Source: an uncultured Bacilli bacterium
Lineage (GTDB): Bacteria; Bacillota_I; Bacilli_A; RF39; UBA660
Assembly (NCBI GenBank): GCA_934141145.1
Contig: CAKPCA010000005.1
Location: 5,951 to 69,950 of the forward strand
Reading direction: 5' to 3'
DNA length: 64,000 bases
Every line of letters starts with the position of its first letter. The first letter of the stretch is position 1. The notes under the pieces were generated by a model. The model saw only the letters and a program-made list of their open reading frames with translations, ran no database searches and was not told the DNA's origin. Made by a program: the position numbers and the translations under genes. Positions 1 to 8,991 of the stretch are shown in pieces.

Positions 1-1222
1 TTGGAAGCTCAAATACATCACCTCGTGGTGTATATACATATATATTTTCACCAAGTATATCATTTTTTACAGATTGAACAAATTCTTCATCTGTCATTTT
101 TTCTGAAGATAATTCTATTATATTTCTAAATGTCTGAAGTTTTTGTTCCATAGAGTTTTGTATTTTTTTACCTTGTTCTTTATAAGACCAATGTGATGCT
201 ATACCTTTTTCCGCTATTTTATCCATTTCATATGTTCTTATCTGAATTTCATAAGGTTTACCATCAAATCCAAATACAGTAGTATGCAAAGATTGATACA
301 TATTAGTCTTAGGATTGGCTATATAATCTTTAAATCTTTTAGGTATTGGCTTATATTTAGAATGAATAAGTCCAAGTGTTTGGTAACATTCAGGGATAGT
401 ATCTACTATAACTCTTAAAGCATATATATCATATATATCACTAAATTTCTTACCCTTTTGAAGCTTATTATATATAGAATAAATGCTCTTTGCTCTACCT
501 TTTATTATAAACTTAATATCATGTTGAATTAGTAAATCAGATACCCTTTTTTTCATTTCTGCAACTGACTTATCTCTTTCTTCTTTTGTATTATTAAGAA
601 GATCTTCTACAGAATTATATGCTTCTGGTTTATAATATTTTAAAGATAATTCTTCTATTTCAGCTTTTAAATATGATAAACCTAATCTATGCGCAATAGG
701 TGCTAATATTTCTAACGTTTCCTTTGCTTTTTCTTTTTGTTTTTCTTTTGGTATAGCCCATAAAGTCCTCATATTATGAAGTCTTTCTGCAATCTTTAAT
801 ATTATTACTCTTACATCTTCAGTAAGACCTACTAATATCTTTTTATAATAATTAATAATGCTTTCATTTTCTGCAGATAAACTAAGTTTATTTATAGTTG
901 TTATACTTTCAACTAAATCACCTATTTCATTACCAAATTTTTCTCTTATATCTTCTATATTAGCATTACCTTTATGTATAACATCATGTAAAAGTGCTGT
1001 AGCAATTGTATCACTATCCGCATTTAAACTAGTTAATATATAGGCAACATTAAGAGGGTGAAGAATATAATCTTCACCAGATAATCTTTTTGCTCCCTTA
1101 TGAACTTCTTTAGCATATTCATAAGCTTTTTCAATTGTTTTTATTTCAGATTCATCACTTATATATGTTCTTACCGCTTCAAGCAGTTCATCTATTGTAC
1201 TTATTTCCTTTTTTTCCTTCAT
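1..1222 (-). CDS. relA: RelA/SpoT-type (p)ppGpp synthetase, hydrolase site degenerate (partial)
   Basis: Partial: the 3' end lies beyond position 1; about 407 N-terminal residues are visible. It makes the stringent-response alarmones pppGpp/ppGpp from ATP and GTP/GDP in the cytoplasm. Residues ~30-185 form the HD hydrolase domain and ~215-340 the synthetase domain, with KGRAKSIYSIYNK, YALRVIV and the G-loop FKDYIANPKTNMYQSLHTT intact. The TGS domain begins near the edge (ENIYVYTPRGD). In the HD domain H55, H79 and D80 are present, but the usual HDxxED reads HDVIHK and the metal-ligand Asp of ADRLHN is Glu (AERLHN, residue 146). Family knowledge says these residues are needed for hydrolysis, so I infer a synthetase-biased enzyme. 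ATG at 1222 has AAAGGA upstream. relA lies 17 bp beyond secDF, as expected from the Bacillus gene order. Confidence 0.95.
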   Translation of the reverse strand, partial: MKEKKEISTIDELLEAVRTYISDESEIKTIEKAYEYAKEVHKGAKRLSGEDYILHPLNVAYILTSLNADSDTIATALLHDVIHKGNANIEDIREKFGNEIGDLVESITTINKLSLSAENESIINYYKKILVGLTEDVRVIILKIAERLHNMRTLWAIPKEKQKEKAKETLEILAPIAHRLGLSYLKAEIEELSLKYYKPEAYNSVEDLLNNTKEERDKSVAEMKKRVSDLLIQHDIKFIIKGRAKSIYSIYNKLQKGKKFSDIYDIYALRVIVDTIPECYQTLGLIHSKYKPIPKRFKDYIANPKTNMYQSLHTTVFGFDGKPYEIQIRTYEMDKIAEKGIASHWSYKEQGKKIQNSMEQKLQTFRNIIELSSEKMTDEEFVQSVKNDILGENIYVYTPRGDVFELP

Positions 1223-1239
1223 ATATCACAAATCCTTTA

Positions 1240-3846
1240 TTAAGAATTAATACCTTTAACCATTAACTCTTCAGGTTTTTTCTTTTCTTTCTTTTCTTTT
1301 TTAGTATTCTTTTTCTTATTATATTTCTTATATGATCTATACTCTAATATCGCCCAAAGTGGTGATGATAAGAATATAGATGAATATGCTCCTGCAACTA
1401 ATCCAATTAATATTGCAATATCAAATTCAATTATTTCATGAGCTCCTAAGAATATTAAAACTATAACTGGGATCATAGTTGTTATAGTAGTATTAATAGA
1501 TCTATATAATGTTTCTCTTATACTACTATTTACTACAATAGCAAGTTCATCTTTAGTTAGGTTTCTATTCTTTCCAAATTCTTTTTTATTTTCACGTATT
1601 CTATCAAATATAACTATTGTATTATTAATAGAATAACCAATTATTGTAAGTATTGCCGCAACAAATATAGAATTAATTTCTACTTTAAATATTGCAAACA
1701 TACAAATTATAATTAACACATCATGAATAAGTGCAAGTACACTACTTATTGCAAAACTAAATTTATATCTAAATGATATATATAAAATTATTCCAACAAT
1801 TGCAAATAGTAATGAAATAATAGCATTTTTTATTAAATCTTTTTTTACTACATTTGATACTACAGATATTTCTGTTTTAGAATCATATTTTTTTTCAAAA
1901 TAACTAGATGTTGACTTTACTTCTTCTTCATCTAAAACTTTATCAATTTTTACATATGCAGTATTATCATCTGCCATAGTTAAATCTAATATTTTATAAT
2001 TCATAGACTTAATATCTTTTTTTATGTCACTTTCTTTAATTGCATTAGGTGCTGTAATAGATATATCAGAACCACCTGTAAAATCAATACCAAAGTTAAA
2101 TCCAGTTGTAATCATAAATACAATTCCAACTACAAATACTATTAGAGATATACCTGCAAATTTCTTAAAGTTAGAATTAAAATCAAACTTACTTTCTTTT
2201 ACTTCTTTATTTTTATCAAAATTTACAAATAATTTTAATTTGTCATCAAAGAAATCAGTATTTACAAATATCTTTGTTATAAATCTATTAATAAATATGA
2301 TTATAAACATAGTCATTATTATATTTATTATAAGCATTGTTGCAAAACCTTTAACAGAACTTTCACCAAATGCAAATAATATAAGTGCGACTATTAATGT
2401 TGTAATATTAGAATCAAATATTGATGAGAAAGAAGTTTTATTACCATTTACAACTGCAGTTTTTAAACTTCTACCTTTTCTTAATTCTTCTTTTATTCTT
2501 TCTGATGTAATTACACATGCATCAATTGCCATACCAACACCTAAAACAAGTGCGGCTATACCTGGAAGTGTTAATACACCTTCTATTAAATAGAACACTG
2601 TAAATACTGCAAGAGTATATAAAACTATTGAAACAGAAGAAATAAATCCTGAGAATCTATAAATTAATATCATAAATATAGCTATCAATAAAATACCAAT
2701 AACACCTGCAATAGCAGTCTTATTAAGTGAATCTGCACCAAATTCAGAACCTACTGTTTTTGATGAAATTTCTTTAAATTTAACATTTGTTGACCCTGAA
2801 TTTATCAAATCTACTAATGTTTTTACTTGTTCATCAGTAAAATTACCTTGAATAATAACATTACTTGAAAAACCTTCTTTAACAGTTGCAGCTGATAAAC
2901 ATTTTGCATTATTTTCATCATCAAAATTACCACAACTATTTTTTGATGTGCTATAACTATCTCCTGCATCTTTATCATAATCAAGCCATATAACAATTAA
3001 TTTATCATCAGTTTGACTAATTTTACTAGTTACTTCATAAAATTTATCTTTATCCTTTACATTAAGAAGTATCGCTGGTTTTCCATTAGAATCTTGTGAT
3101 ATTTTAGCACCATTTACGACAGTTTTATCCATAAGCTTATTATCACTACTATCTCTAAATGATAATTCACCTGCAACTGTTATATAATTTCTTGCTTCAT
3201 CAGGATTAGTAACACCTGCAAGTTTTACTCTAATTTTATCTTTGCCCTCAATTAAAATTTCAGGTTCTGAAACGCCTAATTTATCTATTCTTCTAAGCAT
3301 TGTGCGATATGTATTTTCTACATCTTCACTTGTTACTTCTTTACCTTTTTCAGTACTACTTATTTGATATAGTATTTCAAAACCACCAGCTAAATCTAGT
3401 CCTTTAGTAATATTATTGAATACTATAGGAATAAGTGCTATAGCTGAAATTAATATTAAAACTATACATATTATCACAGAAGTAAATTTTAACTTTTTAC
3501 TATTAAATTCTACTTTTGCATCATATTTACTTTCATCAAATCCTAAAATAGCATAACCAACTATAGGAAGTAATGCAAGTAATACTATAAATCCATTACT
3601 TTTATTAAATTTCTTTCCTAATTTTATGCATAAATAAATATGAAACCAAATATTAACAGGACTAATTAAAAGACCAAAAATATAGTACCATTTAAAGTCT
3701 GCTAAATTAAGTAATTTAACTAAATTAACAAATGGTATATAAGCTAAATATTGTTTTATTTTTCCTTTCTTAAATACTTTTGAAACAAAAAAACAAGTTA
3801 ATAAGTAAGCAAATAAACAACTAATAATTAAAATAATTATATTCAT
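1240..3846 (-). CDS. secDF: SecDF protein-export membrane protein with N-terminal DUF5684-like domain
   Basis: A single-chain SecD-SecF fusion (868 aa), which uses the proton-motive force to pull preproteins from the SecYEG channel. Residues ~1-105 are an extra module of about three hydrophobic segments (IPFVNLVKLLNLADFKWYY, then LGKKFNKSNGF) resembling DUF5684 membrane domains; this part is not in standard SecDF. SecD proper follows: a TM at ~118-140, GLDLAGG near 150, the P1 periplasmic-type domain, and a TM block with AIDACVITSERIKEELRKG near 450. SecF has FGIDFTGG near 585 and a second TM bundle to ~840. The C-terminus is very Lys-rich. The start is supported by AGGAGGATGAAGT before ATG. 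It is transcribed with the comN-like gene 11 bp upstream. Confidence 0.95.
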   Translation of the reverse strand: MNIIILIISCLFAYLLTCFFVSKVFKKGKIKQYLAYIPFVNLVKLLNLADFKWYYIFGLLISPVNIWFHIYLCIKLGKKFNKSNGFIVLLALLPIVGYAILGFDESKYDAKVEFNSKKLKFTSVIICIVLILISAIALIPIVFNNITKGLDLAGGFEILYQISSTEKGKEVTSEDVENTYRTMLRRIDKLGVSEPEILIEGKDKIRVKLAGVTNPDEARNYITVAGELSFRDSSDNKLMDKTVVNGAKISQDSNGKPAILLNVKDKDKFYEVTSKISQTDDKLIVIWLDYDKDAGDSYSTSKNSCGNFDDENNAKCLSAATVKEGFSSNVIIQGNFTDEQVKTLVDLINSGSTNVKFKEISSKTVGSEFGADSLNKTAIAGVIGILLIAIFMILIYRFSGFISSVSIVLYTLAVFTVFYLIEGVLTLPGIAALVLGVGMAIDACVITSERIKEELRKGRSLKTAVVNGNKTSFSSIFDSNITTLIVALILFAFGESSVKGFATMLIINIIMTMFIIIFINRFITKIFVNTDFFDDKLKLFVNFDKNKEVKESKFDFNSNFKKFAGISLIVFVVGIVFMITTGFNFGIDFTGGSDISITAPNAIKESDIKKDIKSMNYKILDLTMADDNTAYVKIDKVLDEEEVKSTSSYFEKKYDSKTEISVVSNVVKKDLIKNAIISLLFAIVGIILYISFRYKFSFAISSVLALIHDVLIIICMFAIFKVEINSIFVAAILTIIGYSINNTIVIFDRIRENKKEFGKNRNLTKDELAIVVNSSIRETLYRSINTTITTMIPVIVLIFLGAHEIIEFDIAILIGLVAGAYSSIFLSSPLWAILEYRSYKKYNKKKNTKKEKKEKKKPEELMVKGINS

Positions 3847-3857
3847 ACTTCATCCTC

Positions 3858-4076
3858 CTAATAGGTAATATCATTACCATTATAATTTAAAATATCATTA
3901 ACAACTTCATTAAGTGTTAAATTTGTCTCTTCCTTCCACTTATCTTTTATAAGTGACAAAAAGATATCGTTTTCTTTTACATTTTTTCCCTTTTTGTTAA
4001 GTTCTCTTCTTTTTACTCTTAGTGCCGGTAAAACTTTATTATATAATTCATATGCCGAATTAAATTTTATATCCAT
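3858..4076 (-). CDS. ComN-like post-transcriptional regulator
   Basis: A 72-aa protein matching the small ComN/YrzD (Post_transc_reg) family in overall pattern: a helix with YNKVLPALRVKRREL, a middle segment KENDIFLSLIKDKWK and the ending LNEVVNDILNYNGNDI. In Bacillus, ComN promotes comE mRNA accumulation and interacts with DivIVA at cell poles; whether this applies here is inference. Position is strong supporting evidence: in B. subtilis comN lies between yrzE and spoVB/secDF, and here it lies between secDF and a divergent spoVB-like gene. GGTGAGGATGA precedes the ATG. Confidence 0.75.
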   Translation of the reverse strand: MDIKFNSAYELYNKVLPALRVKRRELNKKGKNVKENDIFLSLIKDKWKEETNLTLNEVVNDILNYNGNDITY

Positions 4077-4191
4077 TCATCCTCACCTATGCTTATCATT
4101 TGTTTCACAATACAATTATACAAAATATTTTAAATTTTTTAAAGGGAAAATTCATATATTTATTATATAAATAGTATTTTAAGGGGATTAT

Positions 4192-5481
4192 ATGATAAAA
4201 AACAAATTTATAAAAAGTACAATAATACTTTTAATTGGTGGATTTTTGACTAAAATACTTGGTATGCTTATAAAAATAATAACAACAAGATTAATTGGAA
4301 CAGATATGATAGGTATATATATGATGATAATGCCAACATTTAATTTATTTATTACACTATCACAAATGGGATTTCCAACAGCAGTAAGTAAAATAGTATC
4401 AGAAGGAAAAAATAATAATAAAAAGACAATATTTTCTTGTATTTTTCTATCTATAATTATTACACTTACACTAATGATAGTAGTTATACTTTCATCACCT
4501 TTAATATGTAAATTTCTTCATAATGATAAATTATATTATCCTATTATATGTATTGGATTTACACTACCATTTATTAGTATTTCAGGAATAATTAGAGGTT
4601 ATTTTTTTGGAAGAGAACAAATGTTCCCACATGTATTATCAAATCTTTTTGAGCAAGTAATTAGAATTATTTTAAATATCATTTTTTTACCACACCTAAT
4701 AAAATATGGTGTATCAATTACTATCTCATTTTTAGTACTAACTAACATATTTAGTGAAAGTATATCAATAGCGGTATTGTATTTTTTCTTACCCAAAAAA
4801 ATATCTATTACAAAAGACTCTATAAAACCAGATTTCTCTACCATAAAAGATGTACTTAATATATCTTTACCAACTACATCATCTAGAATAATTGGGACAA
4901 TAGGATACTTTTTTGAACCTATAATATTAACTACATTTCTATTAATAAATGGATATACAAATAAATATATTACTTACGAATATGGAATAATTACAGGATA
5001 CGTAATGCCACTTTTAATGCTTCCATCTTTTTTTACAATGGCAATTAGTCAAGCAACATTGCCAGTAATAAGTAATGCTTATGCAAACAATAAAATAGAA
5101 TATGTAAAAAAGAAAATAAAAGAATCTTTATCATTATCGACTATAATAGGAATAATTTTTACAATAGTACTTATGATATATCCAGATTTCTTTATGAAAC
5201 TTATATATAACACTACTGAGGGTGTTAACTATATTAGAATTATTGCACCATTCTTTTTACTGTATTATATCCAAGTACCTTTAGTTTCTGTCCTTCAAGC
5301 ATTAAATAAAGCAAAAGAAGCAATGATGAGTACACTATTTGGAATAATTATTAAACTTAGTCTAATGATTGGATTATCATACCTAAAAATAGGTTTATAT
5401 CCCCTTATAATCGCAACTATTGTAAATATCTTATATGTAACTATATTTAATTATATAAAAGTAAAAAAAATATTTAGATGA
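4192..5481 (+). CDS. spoVB: SpoVB/MurJ-like lipid-linked oligosaccharide flippase (MVF/MOP superfamily)
   Basis: A 429-aa polytopic membrane protein with about 12-14 hydrophobic segments. The N-terminus (GGFLTKILGMLIKIITTRLIG, then GIYMMIMPTFNLFITLSQMG and PTAVSKIVSEG) is the classic SpoVB-family opening. Relatives move peptidoglycan or polysaccharide precursors across the membrane; SpoVB itself acts in the spore cortex. It lies beside secDF and comN as in Bacillus, but is inverted and transcribed alone. An AAGGGG Shine-Dalgarno lies before ATG 4192. The last codons form the left arm of a terminator hairpin and the stop is TGA. The exact substrate cannot be told; a vegetative flippase role is possible. 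Confidence 0.85.
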   Translation: MIKNKFIKSTIILLIGGFLTKILGMLIKIITTRLIGTDMIGIYMMIMPTFNLFITLSQMGFPTAVSKIVSEGKNNNKKTIFSCIFLSIIITLTLMIVVILSSPLICKFLHNDKLYYPIICIGFTLPFISISGIIRGYFFGREQMFPHVLSNLFEQVIRIILNIIFLPHLIKYGVSITISFLVLTNIFSESISIAVLYFFLPKKISITKDSIKPDFSTIKDVLNISLPTTSSRIIGTIGYFFEPIILTTFLLINGYTNKYITYEYGIITGYVMPLLMLPSFFTMAISQATLPVISNAYANNKIEYVKKKIKESLSLSTIIGIIFTIVLMIYPDFFMKLIYNTTEGVNYIRIIAPFFLLYYIQVPLVSVLQALNKAKEAMMSTLFGIIIKLSLMIGLSYLKIGLYPLIIATIVNILYVTIFNYIKVKKIFR

Positions 5482-5500
5482 TTATTTTCTAAATATTTTT
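5466..5500 (+). terminator. Rho-independent terminator after the spoVB-like gene
   Basis: A 13-bp inverted repeat (AAAAATATTTAGA / TCTAAATATTTTT) flanks the TGA stop and ends in a T-run. It may also terminate the convergent gene at 5519. Confidence 0.8.
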
Positions 5501-5518
5501 TACCACTGAAATCCACAA

Positions 5519-6193
5519 TTATTTTTTTATTTGAAAATTTTCAGGTACCATCTTATATACTGCTACACTATTATCGGTCGTTACCACACTATCTTGCTCA
5601 TTTACCTGAGTTTTATTCTCATTTGTCTCTTTACTATCTTGTTCATTTATTTGAGTGTTATTTTCATTGCATTCTTTCAATAATTTATTTTTTTCTCTTA
5701 ATGCTTCCATTCTATCATATTTCTTTTTTAATTGTTCTAAAGTTGATTTAGATGATCTATCTAGTTCCCTTAAAGCTCTATTTCTATCTGATATCCATTT
5801 TTTCTTTTCCTTATTTATTTGTATAAATTTATTCTTTTTCAATTTTTCTATAATTTCTTTATCATCTACAGCATCTTCTAATAATGCATATATTTCATTT
5901 GTATCCTGGTAATCACCGTTTAAATATTTTATATTATTATCAAATATTATCCATCTGTATAATATAATAAATGAACGTCTTATATCACTTTTATAATCCT
6001 CAATTGGAAAATCTATTTTAGTATCAAGAATCACTTTTGGTATTTGTTTAACAAATCTTTCATCAACGTCGAAACCTTTTTCTTCTAATTTTTCTTTAAT
6101 TTTTCTTATTGTTCTGTTTTTCTTTATTTCTTGAACCACAATGTTAAATGCTGCGGGAACAAGGATATATGAGCCTAATATTATCAATTGCAT
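5519..6193 (-). CDS. Hypothetical protein with N-terminal membrane segment and C-terminal acidic repeats
   Basis: Not recognised. 224 aa. Residues 1-20 are hydrophobic (LIILGSYILVPAAFNIVV), a likely signal anchor, followed by a charged helical region. Residues ~120-170 (KEKKKWISDRNRALRELDR, KSTLEQLKKKYDRMEALREK) look like a coiled coil. The tail carries two imperfect 14-15-residue repeats (NENNTQINEQDSKET / NENKTQVNEQDSVVT). The gene has its own strong promoter (TTGACA-16-TATAAT) and a GAGGTGA ribosome site, so it is probably expressed alone. Neighbours are a convergent flippase gene and a calcium pump, which suggest no function. Confidence 0.75.
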   Translation of the reverse strand: MQLIILGSYILVPAAFNIVVQEIKKNRTIRKIKEKLEEKGFDVDERFVKQIPKVILDTKIDFPIEDYKSDIRRSFIILYRWIIFDNNIKYLNGDYQDTNEIYALLEDAVDDKEIIEKLKKNKFIQINKEKKKWISDRNRALRELDRSSKSTLEQLKKKYDRMEALREKNKLLKECNENNTQINEQDSKETNENKTQVNEQDSVVTTDNSVAVYKMVPENFQIKK

Positions 6194-6252
6194 TTTTATA
6201 ATTCACCTCTCATTATTAATCTCTTTATTACAAAATTTAAAAGATTGATATT

Positions 6253-6280
6253 ATTATACTTACGATATATTATTTGTCAA
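6253..6280 (-). promoter_or_regulatory. Sigma-A-type promoter for the gene at 5519-6193
   Basis: On the minus strand TTGACA (6275-6280) and TATAAT (6253-6258) are separated by 16 bp, about 60 bp upstream of the start codon. Confidence 0.75.
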
Positions 6281-6301
6281 GCGTTATATACTAAATTAAA
6301 A

Positions 6302-6327
6302 TAAAAAGTACCTATTAGATACTTTTT
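6302..6327 (-). terminator. Terminator of the Ca2+ ATPase gene
   Basis: AAAAAGTA...TACTTTTT inverted repeat overlapping the stop codon, with a U-rich tail on the minus strand. Confidence 0.7.
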
Positions 6328-8944
6328 AAACATTACTTGTTCCATATAATTTTCTATATACTAATTTTCTTAAATTATCTATAGGTATTACAGTAAATGC
6401 AAGTAATACCATAATTATAAATTCACTAAAAGTAAGTGGTTTAGTTCTAAATAGATCACCACCAAAATATATTAATAAAATTTGTACTACAGTTATAAAT
6501 AACATAATTAAAATAAATGCTTTATTTTTACCTATATTTGATAATATTTTAATTCTACTTGTTCTTGCATTAAAACTATTAAATATATCTATAAATATAA
6601 ATAATCCAAAGAATGCACTCATTAAATAAGCACTATTACCATTTCTAAACAAACTAGAAATAAAACTAGATTTTAAAAATATAAAACAAAGAACTGCAGA
6701 ATATAAACCTGTTATTAAAATTTCACTTATCATATATTTATTTATAATAGATTCGTTTTTACTTTTTGGTTTTTCATTCATATATTCTAAAAGTGGTGGC
6801 TCAAATGCAAATGCTAAACCAGCAAGTGTATCCATTACCATATTAACCCATAACATTTGTATTACTGTAACTGGGGTATCAATTCCTATAAATGGTCCTA
6901 CTACAGATAAAGTAATTGCGCATAAATTTATTGTTAACTGAACTATTATAAATTTTCTAATACTTTTAAATATGGTTCTACCATATAAAATAGCTTTTGA
7001 AATTGATAAAAAATTATCATCAAGAACTACAATATCACTTGCTTCTTTAGCAACCTCAGTACCACTTCCCATTGAAAAGCCTACATCCGCTTTTTTTAAG
7101 GCAGGGGCATCATTAACACCATCACCTGTCATACCAACAACAAGTCCTTCTTCTTTTGCAAGTTTCACAAGCATACTTTTATCTTTTGGAAGACTTCGTG
7201 CTACCACTTTTAAATTAGGTAATACTTTTTTTATTTCATCGCTTGTCATAGAATTTAATTCATCACTAGTTAATACAACATCATTTTTACTATCAATAAT
7301 GCCTATTTCTTTTGCAATATTAATCGCAGTATCTTTACTATCGCCTGTAATCATAACAGTACTTACTCCTGCTTTTTTTACAAGTTCTACTCCTTTAATC
7401 GCATCTTTTCTTATTTCATCCTTTAAAAATATTACACCAACTAAGCATAAACTATTAAAACTCTCAATTTCATAATTATTTGATGTAGCAAGTACTATCG
7501 CTCTTTTTCCATTACTAGTTATTAAATCTATTTTTGCTTCTAATTCTTTCATCTTACAAAATACTCTTTTTTCACCAAACTCATCATAATAATATTTACA
7601 ATTTTTAAGTATTTTTTCTTTAGCACCTTTTATTAAATTAAGTCTTTTCCCGTTCTCCATAATACTTACGATTGAATATTTATTTTTACTATCAAATGGC
7701 ACTGTTTTTATTTTTTCTGTATCAATATTATATCCAGTTTTTATATAACTTAGAAGTGCTCTATCTGTAATATTTCCGCCAATTATTTTTTTATTTATCT
7801 CACTATAAGAACTAGAATTATTTAAAATAATAGATTTCTTTAATATATTATAATATTTTCTATTATTATATAATTCAAATTCTTCATTATATTCTTTTAA
7901 ATTACCGGTAAGTAAACTAGTAACTGATAAATTACCATTAGTAAGAGTGCCTGTCTTATCTGTAAATAAAATATTTAATGAACCAGATGTCTCAATTCCT
8001 ACAAGCTTTCTAACTAGTACATTATCTTTAAGCATTTTTTTCATATTTGTTGAAAGTACTAATGTAATCATCATTGGTAAGCCTTCTGGTACTGCAACTA
8101 CTATTATTGTTACACTAAGAGTTAATGCATATATCAGATGTTTTAACAAAAATGGAATATTCATTATTGATTCTTTTATTAGAACTATATCAAAATTATT
8201 ATTTATTACAAACATACAAAATAAATATGAAACAGATGCTAAAAAAGCACTTATATAGCCTATTTTACTAATTATTTTAGCAAGATTAGTAAGCCTTAAC
8301 TTTAATGGACTTATATCGTTTTTTTCAGTTAATTCCATTGATATAGAGCCATACATAGTATTAAGTCCTACTTTAGTAACTTTCATAATAGCTTCACCAG
8401 AATATATTGTAGTACCTCTATATATTTTATTTTTATCAATAATTTTACCGTGTGATGCTTCTTTATATACTTCCATACTTTCACCTGTTAATGATGATTC
8501 ATCTATACTTATATTTCCTTTAATAATAATTCCATCCGCAGGTACTTTATCACCAGCTTCTAAAATTATTAAATCATCTACAACTACATCATCTATTATT
8601 ATCTCTTCTATTAGATTATCTCTTTTAACTTTGCATTTTGTTTTACTTGTTTCCTCTTGCATTTTAGTAAATGCCTTTTCAGAACCATATTCACTTAAAG
8701 AAGAAATAAATGTTGCGACAAATATTGCAATTACAATTCCTATTGTTTCAAAAAAATCAAAATCTTTGAATAAAAATATTACCTTTATAGCAAGTGCAAT
8801 CAATAATATTTTTATTATAGGATCACCAAGTGATTCAATTAATAAATTTATAAATTTATTTTGTTTAGTAATCGATATAGAGTTTGTCCCATATTTTTTT
8901 CTTTGTTTAATTACTTCTGCTTTACTAAGACCAGTATTATTCAT
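6326..8944 (-). CDS. Calcium-transporting P-type ATPase (P2 type)
   Basis: An 872-aa ATP-driven cation pump of the plasma membrane, probably exporting Ca2+. All P-type signatures are present: the actuator loop TGES near residue 155, phosphorylation site DKTGTLT near 330, the nucleotide-binding K[GA]A region (LIKGAKEKIL), MITGD near 540 and TGDGVNDAPALKKADVGF near 605. The M4 ion-site motif VVAVPEGLP and the M6 segment WVNMVMDTLAGLAFAFEPP fit P2A/P2B calcium pumps rather than K+ or heavy-metal pumps. The cation N-terminal domain (LSKAEVIKQRKKYGTNSI) is intact. AGGAGG precedes ATG 8944. Length is typical. Monocistronic, with its own terminator. Confidence 0.93.
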   Translation of the reverse strand: MNNTGLSKAEVIKQRKKYGTNSISITKQNKFINLLIESLGDPIIKILLIALAIKVIFLFKDFDFFETIGIVIAIFVATFISSLSEYGSEKAFTKMQEETSKTKCKVKRDNLIEEIIIDDVVVDDLIILEAGDKVPADGIIIKGNISIDESSLTGESMEVYKEASHGKIIDKNKIYRGTTIYSGEAIMKVTKVGLNTMYGSISMELTEKNDISPLKLRLTNLAKIISKIGYISAFLASVSYLFCMFVINNNFDIVLIKESIMNIPFLLKHLIYALTLSVTIIVVAVPEGLPMMITLVLSTNMKKMLKDNVLVRKLVGIETSGSLNILFTDKTGTLTNGNLSVTSLLTGNLKEYNEEFELYNNRKYYNILKKSIILNNSSSYSEINKKIIGGNITDRALLSYIKTGYNIDTEKIKTVPFDSKNKYSIVSIMENGKRLNLIKGAKEKILKNCKYYYDEFGEKRVFCKMKELEAKIDLITSNGKRAIVLATSNNYEIESFNSLCLVGVIFLKDEIRKDAIKGVELVKKAGVSTVMITGDSKDTAINIAKEIGIIDSKNDVVLTSDELNSMTSDEIKKVLPNLKVVARSLPKDKSMLVKLAKEEGLVVGMTGDGVNDAPALKKADVGFSMGSGTEVAKEASDIVVLDDNFLSISKAILYGRTIFKSIRKFIIVQLTINLCAITLSVVGPFIGIDTPVTVIQMLWVNMVMDTLAGLAFAFEPPLLEYMNEKPKSKNESIINKYMISEILITGLYSAVLCFIFLKSSFISSLFRNGNSAYLMSAFFGLFIFIDIFNSFNARTSRIKILSNIGKNKAFILIMLFITVVQILLIYFGGDLFRTKPLTFSEFIIMVLLAFTVIPIDNLRKLVYRKLYGTSNV

Positions 8945-8991
8945 AAATATTCCTCCTAAAGAATATTACGAATAAAATATAAAATTTATTA

